DNA from: Phycisphaerales bacterium
GTDB lineage: Bacteria > Planctomycetota > Phycisphaerae > Phycisphaerales > JAGLTS01
NCBI GenBank assembly: GCA_023135165.1
Contig: JAGLTS010000054.1
Coordinates: 1-39,413 of the forward strand
Length of the DNA: 39,413 nucleotides
Direction: 5' to 3'
Positions 18,050 through 24,561 of the stretch are shown here, in pieces (positions within the stretch are counted from its first letter, which is position 1; each line of letters begins with the position of its first letter). A program made the position numbers and the translations under genes. A model generated the notes under the pieces. The model made no database searches. It was given only the letters and a program-made list of their open reading frames with translations, and had not been told where the DNA came from.

Positions 18050-19566
18050 CCAACGACCCCCCGTCTCAGTTTGGTGCGGCGGCAAGCGACGCAGCTGCCT
18101 GTGATGCGCTGGCGGATCTGTTTCTCACGGATCACAGCCGGCCGGCTGAGGCTGCACTCCCGAGATATCCAAGATCGCCGCGGCCTCTCCAACCGCAGGT
18201 CGCCATGCACGTGCTGCGCGATGACCCAGCGTCACAGCGCGACCCCCACGACCCCTCCGACAATCAATCGCACGACTTGCCCCGCATCACGCCGCACGAT
18301 GGGAGTGATTCCTCGCTGCCGGGCGATGACCCTACACACAGCACACATCGGGCGGGCCGGTCTGGCAGTGCTGTTCGACGCCCACACGTGGAGTGTCTCC
18401 TGCTGGGGCACTTGCCCGTGCTCGGCGGGCCGTGGGTCGCCCAGTACGCCGATCGGTTGGCGGAAGAGCACGGTGACGCGGCGCTCGTGCAGCTTCGGCC
18501 GGGCGATTGCTCGATCGAGGTCTTCAGCCCGCTGACGACGGATGACGCTGCAGCCGAGGTGGGTCGTCCAACGACCGAGCCCGCCGACAGCGCGGAGCAG
18601 GCGATCCGGCTGATCGGGCCGACTGTTCAGCGGTGGGCTGTGCGTGTGGATGGTGGTGATCACGCGCGGCTTCTGCGGTGCGGTGTGTTTGATTCGATCA
18701 CGCTGCTGGGTGGTGCGGATGAGGCGGCGATCGTCGCGGCGTACCGCACGTTCAAGGAGTTGGCAGCGGCTGGCGAGCAACTTGAGAGGCCGCTGCCGGC
18801 GCTTCGCTACGCCGTCGTCGGCGCCGATGAGGGGGCGTCAGCGTCAGCACAGAACCGCATTGCCCAAGCGGCGCGGTCATTCCTGCAGCTTGCGATCGAG
18901 CCCGCCGCCGCAGTCCGCAAGATTCGGCCGATGAACGTCGCTCAGGTCGGTCGATGGACATCCGTCCCGCAGTTCGCGGATTGCCTGGCGTGGATCAGCG
19001 GTGCGGTGAGTCGGCCGATTCGCCTCTCGACCGCAGCGCCTGTCCCGCCGGTCGCGCCGGAGCGGGCGCACGATGTGCCTGATCCCATTGCCGGTGTGTG
19101 TAGATCAATCGCCGACGACGGAGTGACGACCGACACGCCGGCCGTGCCCGCCGCGGTGATGCAGGCCGTTGCGCCTTCGACCGAAGCGTCGCCGGAGCAG
19201 CGCCTGGCCTCGCTGACGTCGCACTTGCCGAGCCTGACGCCGATGGCGGCGCGATGCCCCCGCGCGGCATCCGTTGAACTGGCGATCGACGCGGATGGTC
19301 GCCTGCATCTGCTTGTGCGCAGCGATGTCAGCGATGCTGTATCGAACCTGCTCGCAGCTTCCGCATGGGCGATCGAGCACCGCGACGTCCTGGCGCTCAC
19401 GCAGCCGGATGTGGAGATCGACGTTGATCGTTCACCCATGCTGCATCTTTTCACGGATGCCGCTGTGACCGTCAGGGGTTTGATCGACTCGCAGATCAAA
19501 CTGCATCTGCTGGCCGAGTCGGTGAACGCGGACCGCACCATTTGGGTGTGCGTTGATCTGAACTGA
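18046..19566 (+). CDS. Unknown partner protein of the ParA fusion
   Basis: This 506-aa protein is not recognised. Residues 1-110 are Pro/Asp/Ser-rich and probably disordered. From 'HVECLLLGHLPVLGGPWVAQYADRLAEEHGDAALVQL' to about residue 330 it reads like an alpha/beta fold; the segment takes the place a P-loop would take in MinD/ParA-like NTPases but lacks the Gly-Lys signature, so a degenerate NTPase is conceivable. A Pro/Ala-rich linker follows. A C-terminal domain (SVELAIDADGRLHLLVRSDVSD ... LLAASAWAIEHRDVLAL) completes it. The ATG overlaps the stop of the ParA-fusion gene by 4 nt, with GAGGA in front, so the products are made together. No signal peptide or membrane helix is visible. It ends at an inverted repeat. 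Confidence 0.72.
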
Positions 19567-19572
19567 CGCGAC

Positions 19573-19647
19573 GCGCTCCCCTTCGGGTCGCGGCTAAACA
19601 TGGTGCGCATACTGACTTACGTTTAGCCGCGACGCGCAGCGGAGCGC
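19573..19647 (+). repeat. Inverted pair of 27-nt repeats between convergent genes
   Basis: Two copies of a 27-nt unit face each other (19573-19599 and 19621-19647) with 24 of 27 positions matching. The innermost 12 bp (TCGCGGCTAAAC/GTTTAGCCGCGA) pair perfectly around a 21-nt loop. The right copy touches the stop of the methyltransferase gene. It can fold as a long hairpin on either strand and could terminate both convergent transcripts. It looks like a dispersed REP/BIME-type element. Confidence 0.75.
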
Positions 19648-20612
19648 TATCGGGATACCGCTGCCGCGGTGCGTGCGGTTGCCGCGAAGAGTTGTGGGCC
19701 TCGGGCGTCGGGATCGGGTGGAATCGGCTGCCAGTCGAGATGCGAGAACCCAGCCTTCACTGTCATGGCGGCGAAAACGTCGTGCGAAAAACCGAGGTGG
19801 CGGTGGCCCATCGTGTGCCGATAGGTCTCGTGTTCGTGTGCCATCATGTCCACGATGATCGCACTGCCGCCCGGCCGAACGATCCTGCACATCTCGCCCA
19901 GCGCCTCGGCGGGGTTCTCGATGTGGTGCAAGACCAGCACGCACACCGCGGCGTCGATTGAGTCATCCTTGAGCGGAAGATCGCATACATCCGCCTGCTT
20001 GAACGTGACGTTGCCGAAGCCCCGCAGTTGTTTCCGCGCTGCCTTGAGCATGGACCCGCTGACATCGACGGCGATGACTTCCCGCACGTGCGGCGCGAGG
20101 AGTTCCGCCGCGTTGCCCGTGCCGCAGCCGAGGTCCGCCACCGTGATGTCGGGCGGCAGCAGCGAAAGGAGCGCCTGCCACGTAAAGAGAGATCCAAACA
20201 TTGTGGATCGCATGGCATCCCACTCGCCGCCGACTCGGCCGAAGAAGCTATGCGTATCGGTCTGCCTGGTTGCGAGGATCTGCGCCAGGCGGGCGACATC
20301 GCGTTCGTGCTGCGGCGTGTGATCCGCGCGCCGGCGTGCGATATCCCACAACTGGCGGGCGGTCGGGTCCAGATCGTCAGCCAGCATGTGGTAGAAGCTC
20401 GCCGTTCCCGCCGACCGCCTCACGATCCATCCGCCGTCGCTGAGGAGTTTCAGGTGCCTGCTCACCGTAGACTGGGGCAGTTGCAGGATCTTCGCCAGTT
20501 CACCGACGGTGAGTTCCTCGCATCCCAGCAGTGCGAGCATGCGAAGCCGAACCATGTCGCCCAATGCGGCGAATCGGCCGAGCAGCTCTTCCAGTTCACG
20601 GTTGATCTTCAT
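19647..20612 (-). CDS. ArsR-type HTH fused to SAM methyltransferase
   Basis: This 321-aa protein combines an N-terminal ArsR/SmtB winged helix (residues 1-95: FAALGDMVRLRMLALLGCEELTVGELAKILQLPQSTVSRHLKLLSDGGW) with a class I SAM-dependent methyltransferase (VADLGCGTGNAAELL as motif I, AVDVSGSMLKAARK, LPLKDDSIDAAVCVLVLHHIENP). No metal-binding Cys pair is evident in the HTH part. Such fusions are common and often sit next to methionine/SAM-cycle genes; none is present here. The gene follows the TPR lipoprotein gene by 33 nt and may be cotranscribed with it. A GACAAT sequence lies 4 nt before the ATG. It is probably a transcriptional regulator responding to SAM or to a methylation substrate, by analogy only. 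Confidence 0.88.
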   Translation of the reverse strand: MKINRELEELLGRFAALGDMVRLRMLALLGCEELTVGELAKILQLPQSTVSRHLKLLSDGGWIVRRSAGTASFYHMLADDLDPTARQLWDIARRRADHTPQHERDVARLAQILATRQTDTHSFFGRVGGEWDAMRSTMFGSLFTWQALLSLLPPDITVADLGCGTGNAAELLAPHVREVIAVDVSGSMLKAARKQLRGFGNVTFKQADVCDLPLKDDSIDAAVCVLVLHHIENPAEALGEMCRIVRPGGSAIIVDMMAHEHETYRHTMGHRHLGFSHDVFAAMTVKAGFSHLDWQPIPPDPDARGPQLFAATARTAAAVSR

Positions 20613-20645
20613 GCCGATTGTCGTCGGTCGGCGGTGTGTGATGGG

Positions 20646-21338
20646 TTACTCAGGCTGCGTGGCGATCGTCGGACCGGGCACGTAGCCGTAGTCGCGGAGC
20701 CGCTGCTGGACGGCTTGGTCCTCGATGTCGACGTAGAGGGCTTGGCGCAGCCGGCGCACCGCCTCCTCGGGGTCGTCAAGCCGCTCCGCCAGATCCGCGA
20801 GCGCGATGTAGGGCTCCACACGCTGGTCGCCAGCCAGCCTCGCAGCGGCGAGCAATGCGGAGCGAGCCTCGTCGATGTCGCCCATTTCCAGCGCCCAGTG
20901 CGCGAGGCGAAGATACTCATCCACGCTTGCACTACCCTCAGCACGGTCGCGCAGGCGGGTCATGAGACCGTCTAGATCGCCTGTGAGGAACACCGTTTCG
21001 CAGTACTGCGCGACGACTTTTTCGCGGTTTGGTGCGAGTGAGTACGCGATTTCCATGTGCTCACGCGCGAGCTTGGGGTCGTCCAGTATGACGAGGAGCC
21101 GAGCGACATCGCAGCGTCCCCGTAGACTCGTCGGTGCGCGTGAGACGTATTCCTGATAGTCGGCAAGCGCCTCCGTGAAACTGCCCTCACGCTCATGCTG
21201 CCGAGCGTCGTCACGGACAATGACCAGGAGACGTTGCTCGCCGCACCCGATCATCGCGAGCATCACGATCACGAACAGCGTCGAAGCGAGGGCTCGCCGG
21301 CCGGCCGAGCGTGCATGGGGAGAAGCAGTATGGTGCAT
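20646..21338 (-). CDS. TPR-repeat lipoprotein
   Basis: This 230-aa protein carries a lipoprotein signal: a basic N-region with SAGRRALAS, a hydrophobic core, and the lipobox LAMIGC with the Cys near residue 32. The rest is alpha-helical with tetratricopeptide-type repeats, for example YQEYVSRAPTSLRGRCDVARLL, EYLRLAHWALEMGDIDEARSALLAAARLAG and YIALADLAERLDDPEEAVRRLRQAL. It is likely a periplasmic or outer-membrane scaffold; its partner is unknown. GGAG lies 8 nt before the ATG. The ArsR-methyltransferase gene follows 33 nt downstream on the same strand. Confidence 0.82.
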   Translation of the reverse strand: MHHTASPHARSAGRRALASTLFVIVMLAMIGCGEQRLLVIVRDDARQHEREGSFTEALADYQEYVSRAPTSLRGRCDVARLLVILDDPKLAREHMEIAYSLAPNREKVVAQYCETVFLTGDLDGLMTRLRDRAEGSASVDEYLRLAHWALEMGDIDEARSALLAAARLAGDQRVEPYIALADLAERLDDPEEAVRRLRQALYVDIEDQAVQQRLRDYGYVPGPTIATQPE

Positions 21339-21441
21339 GGCGGCGACTCCGTCGTGGATTCACCGGGCCGCATGCCCGGAGCAATGGCCTGATTGTAGTC
21401 GCTTGCCTATCTTCGTGGTATTCGATGAGCAGGGCGCAGCG

Positions 21442-21930
21442 ATGAACAACACCATGCGACGAACAGTGGTCCTTCGACACGACGTGCCCAACGGGTCGTT
21501 CCATTTCGACTGGCTCATCGCGATGCGTGCGGCGGAGGGCGCGGAGCTGCGGGCATTCCGGCTCGACACGCCGGCGCACCGCCTCCCGCCCGGCAAGATC
21601 ATCGCTGCCGAGCAACTGCCTGACCATCGAGCAGCCTACCTCCGTTATGAAGGCCCGGTCTCGGGCGATCGCGGGCATGTTCGGCGTGTGGCGTCGGGGT
21701 GGGCGGATGTCCGCTGCGAGCGACCCAACCTGCTGGAGATCGTTGTCAGATGGGATGTTGCGCGAGCTGGCTGCGACAGGGGCCGGCGGGCGGATCGAGC
21801 TGCTTCGGCTGGCTGGGACGCGGTCCAGGGCGGGCTCCAGGGCAACGATCCGGTGCATCTCCGCTGCGAGCGAGCATCGGAAGATTCCTTGCTTTGGCGG
21901 GTTGTCGCCTTGGAAACCGATGCTCAGTAA
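21442..21930 (+). CDS. LigD 3'-phosphoesterase-like protein, tail uncertain
   Basis: The 162-aa ORF begins with a good match to the LigD N-terminal phosphoesterase-like family: VVLRHDVPNGSFHFDW (H13, H21 and D23 correspond to the conserved His and His-x-Asp) and, near residue 60, DHRAAYLRYEGPVSGDRGHVRRVASGW. Planctomycetes have many short stand-alone copies of this domain. From about residue 97 (after NLLEIVV) the frame loses family character. The +1 frame (positions about 21740-21840) reads SDGMLRELAATGAGGRIELLR, which looks more like the expected end. A frameshift or a diverged tail is therefore possible. The DNA-end-processing role of the family is known; activity here is not established. 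It lies divergent to the TPR lipoprotein gene. Confidence 0.6.
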   Translation: MNNTMRRTVVLRHDVPNGSFHFDWLIAMRAAEGAELRAFRLDTPAHRLPPGKIIAAEQLPDHRAAYLRYEGPVSGDRGHVRRVASGWADVRCERPNLLEIVVRWDVARAGCDRGRRADRAASAGWDAVQGGLQGNDPVHLRCERASEDSLLWRVVALETDAQ

Positions 21931-21991
21931 TGGACACTATTGGGCGAGAGCGCCGTCGCGCCGACACACGAGTAGAGAGAGGAACTGTTCC

Positions 21992-22360
21992 ATGAGCGAC
22001 AACATCGACGAATCGACACCGAAGATCACCCACCAGTCAACGAGGCTCGGTGAGGATTCCACTGCGGGAGCCGCGCCCCAAGGGCCGGCGCCGACGACGA
22101 GCAGCAAGATCCGCACGTTCGAGAAGCAGCGAAAGGTGAAGGAGTGGACGCGGAAGACGAACGTGACCGGCACCGGTGCGACGCACGTGAAAAGCTTCCA
22201 CACCAAGCTCACCGATGACGCCGTTCGGTACATGGATGAACTGATCAACGACTGGCTGGAGGCGAACCCCGACTACGAGGTGAAGCTGGTGACGACGTCG
22301 ATCGGGACGTTCACCGGGAAGCTGAAAGAGCCGCACATGATCTGCCAGGTCTGGGTCTGA
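21992..22360 (+). CDS. Small conserved protein of unknown function
   Basis: This 122-aa protein has a disordered first half (DESTPKITHQSTRLGEDSTAG ... KIRTFEKQRKVKEWTRK) and a compact C-terminal half: HVKSFHTKLTDDAVRYMDELINDWLEANPDYEVKLVTTSIGTFTGKLKEPHMICQVWV. The pattern is one amphipathic helix followed by beta strands, ending in a well-conserved-looking QVWV. I do not recognise a named family. There is no signal peptide and no membrane helix. AGAGAGGA stands 8 nt before the ATG. It lies 61 nt after the LigD-like gene on the same strand. The 171 nt between it and asparagine synthetase end in a G-rich tract and hold no other gene. Confidence 0.7.
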   Translation: MSDNIDESTPKITHQSTRLGEDSTAGAAPQGPAPTTSSKIRTFEKQRKVKEWTRKTNVTGTGATHVKSFHTKLTDDAVRYMDELINDWLEANPDYEVKLVTTSIGTFTGKLKEPHMICQVWV

Positions 22361-22480
22361 TCGGGGTGGCAGCAGGGGCGAGGGCAGTGGCGGCGCTAAA
22401 GCACGCCAGTTGCGCTACCGTCCGGCTGCGGCCCATCGAGTCAGGCGACCGATGAGTCATTGAGATTCGCTGGGCGTTCG

Positions 22481-22523
22481 TGGGTATTCGTGGGTGTGGG
22501 GGGCGTGGGGGTTGGGGGTTGGA
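22481..22523 (+). repeat. G-rich tract upstream of asnB
   Basis: An irregular run of GGG/GGGG/GGGGG groups separated by T, TT, CGT or TATTC ends 9 nt before the asnB ATG and contains the ribosome-binding GGAG at its edge. It has G-quadruplex potential on the mRNA-like strand. Confidence 0.6.
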
Positions 22524-22531
22524 GCGGTCGC

Positions 22532-24388
22532 ATGTGTGGAATCCTGGGCATCGTCACGGTACGCGGCAAAGAGCTTTCGGTGAGGCGCGATGTGATCGTG
22601 CGGATGCGCGACCGCCTGTCACACCGCGGCCCCGATGATGCCGGCCTGTGGCGTACCGGGCACGTCGCCCTGGCGCACCGCCGCCTGGCGATTCTCGACC
22701 CGGCGCACGGCAGCCAGCCGATGACGCTCGTCGATGAGCGAGGGCAGCCGTCGCTTGTGCTCACGTACAACGGCGAGATCTACAACCACGTCGAGCTGCG
22801 CCGAGAACTCACCGCCGCGCCGTTCGCGACGACGTGTGACACGGAGACGTTGCTGCACGCGCTCGCGGAGTGGGGCGAGGGGGCGGTGCATCGCCTGCGC
22901 GGGATGTACGCCTTCGCCTTGTACGATGCACAAAAAGAGCAGCTCACGCTCGCCCGCGACCCGCTCGGGATCAAGCCGCTGTACTACGCCATCGTCGATG
23001 TGCCCGGCGGCAAGGAACTGGTCTTCGCCAGCGAACCGACCGCGATCCTCGATCACCCGCACATGCGCGTCGAACCGGACTGGGTTACCGTCAGCGCGTA
23101 CCTGAGTACGATCCGCACAACGCTCGGCCGGCGCAGTATGTTCGCGGGGCTGAACGTGCTGCAACCCGGCGAAGTGCTCCAGTGCGATCTCTCCGGGCCG
23201 GAGCTTGTCGTCACGATCACGGCAGCGCACGATGAACAGTTCGACAGCGAGCTGGGTGACGACTACGGCGAGGCGGTCCGTCTCGCGCGCAGCGTGATGA
23301 CCGAGTCGGTGCAGGCTCATCTGCTCAGCGACGTGCCGACCTGCGCGCTCTTGTCGGGTGGGCTTGACAGCACGATCACATCGGTCATCGCATCACGCCA
23401 CATCGACGGGCTGCGCACGTACTGCTCCGGCGCCGTCGGAGAGGATGGAAGCGATGATTTCGCCTTCGCTCGGCTTGCATCGCAGCACATCGGGACAGCG
23501 CACACGGATGTTGTGATCGGCCGCGAGGATTTCGCCGAGCTTTGGCCTTGGATGGTGGGAAGGCTCGGCGTCCCGCTGAGCACGCCCAACGAAGTCGCCA
23601 TCTACGCTGTGGCGCGCGAGCTGAGCAAAGAGGCGAAGGTGACGATCAGTGGTGAGGGCGCGGATGAGTTCTTCGCCGGGTACGAGCCGCCGCTTATCGC
23701 CGCCTTGCGCTACATCGAGAACCCCGTCGATGACGCGGGCGGGCCGCTCTCGCCGCACCGGTTCTATTTGCAGGCGAACTCGTGGATACCGATTGAGTTG
23801 AAAAGCCAACTGTTGTGCGAGCCGATCGTGCAAGCATCGGAGCGGGATGGTGAGTTGGTTCAGTGCGTGCGGGAGGCGTTCGCCGCTGGGGGTGATGGGG
23901 GTGATGCGGGCGATGGGGGTGATGGGATGCGCGATCTTGAGGCCCATCTGCGCGTGCAGCGGCGTTTCAATCTCACGGGACTGCTCGGTCGGCTGGACAC
24001 ATCAACGATGCTCGCATCCGTGGAAGGGCGCACGCCGTTCTCCGACCGCGTTGTCGCCGCGTTTGCCGGCTCGCTTCCCTTCTCACACAAGTTCACATCC
24101 AACGGTGAAGGGCCGAACGGACAGGCCGTCGTGACCAAACGGGTTCTTCGTGACGCCTTCGCCGACATGGTGCCCGATTCGATCCGGAGGCGCCCCAAGG
24201 CGAGTTTTCCGCTGCCGTTCCAAGGCTGGCTTGCCGACCAGACGCATCATCTTGAGACGAGCAGCACGGTCCGCGAGGTCTTCACCGAACCGGCGATCGG
24301 CCTGCTCGCCGCCGACCCACAGACCAACTGGCTCGCCGCTTGGCCTGTCCTGAACATCGCGATCTGGCTGCACACGCGCTGGGGGTAG
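22532..24388 (+). CDS. asnB: Asparagine synthase (glutamine-hydrolysing)
   Basis: This 618-aa cytoplasmic enzyme makes asparagine from aspartate, ATP and glutamine. The start is fixed by the catalytic Cys2 (MCGILGIVTV) of the class II glutaminase domain. RLSHRGPDDAGLW, HRRLAILD and the loop LTYNGEIYNH belong to the same domain. The synthetase domain has the PPi loop LLSGGLDSTITSV near residue 275 and EGADEFFAGY. GGAG lies 7 nt before the ATG. In the C-terminal part an in-frame 9-nt repeat inserts a Gly/Asp-rich stretch (AGGDGGDAGDGGDG) at about residue 455. Members of this family also act in glycan or lasso-peptide pathways, but no such neighbours are present. Confidence 0.93.
   Translation: MCGILGIVTVRGKELSVRRDVIVRMRDRLSHRGPDDAGLWRTGHVALAHRRLAILDPAHGSQPMTLVDERGQPSLVLTYNGEIYNHVELRRELTAAPFATTCDTETLLHALAEWGEGAVHRLRGMYAFALYDAQKEQLTLARDPLGIKPLYYAIVDVPGGKELVFASEPTAILDHPHMRVEPDWVTVSAYLSTIRTTLGRRSMFAGLNVLQPGEVLQCDLSGPELVVTITAAHDEQFDSELGDDYGEAVRLARSVMTESVQAHLLSDVPTCALLSGGLDSTITSVIASRHIDGLRTYCSGAVGEDGSDDFAFARLASQHIGTAHTDVVIGREDFAELWPWMVGRLGVPLSTPNEVAIYAVARELSKEAKVTISGEGADEFFAGYEPPLIAALRYIENPVDDAGGPLSPHRFYLQANSWIPIELKSQLLCEPIVQASERDGELVQCVREAFAAGGDGGDAGDGGDGMRDLEAHLRVQRRFNLTGLLGRLDTSTMLASVEGRTPFSDRVVAAFAGSLPFSHKFTSNGEGPNGQAVVTKRVLRDAFADMVPDSIRRRPKASFPLPFQGWLADQTHHLETSSTVREVFTEPAIGLLAADPQTNWLAAWPVLNIAIWLHTRWG
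23887..23926 (+). repeat. In-frame 9-nt G-rich repeat inside asnB
   Basis: About four units of the type GGGGGTGAT/GCGGGCGAT encode the GGD repeats of the synthetase domain. The unit keeps the reading frame, so length variation would be tolerated. It is similar in style to the repeat at 241-282. Confidence 0.7.
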
Positions 24389-24481
24389 CATCTGCGTGAC
24401 AACCCGGTCGTGCGCAGCCGTGTGATCCCACCCTGCAAGACGGCGTCAAGGTGCCCCAGCCCGGCGCTTGTGCTCGGCGGA

Positions 24482-24490
24482 TGATACAAT
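24482..24490 (+). promoter_or_regulatory. Extended -10 promoter of the PfkB-AAA+ gene
   Basis: TGATACAAT reads as an extended -10 (TG-N-TACAAT). No -35 at normal spacing is visible, which extended -10 promoters do not need. The leader would be about 65 nt and ends with GGAGG 5 nt before the ATG at 24562. Confidence 0.45.
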
Positions 24491-24561
24491 CGGGCGATCC
24501 TACTCGCGAGGTGCAGGGACGCTCAAGCGGGTCATTCGATTGGTGCTGAGTGGAGGATGGC

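Noticed and set aside
19573-19647. Integron attC site
   Set aside because: The hairpin arms do not carry the RYYYAAC/GTTRRRY core sites, and no integrase or cassette array is present.
23887-23926. CRISPR-like array
   Set aside because: The units are 9 nt, contiguous and without spacers; this is a coding tandem repeat.
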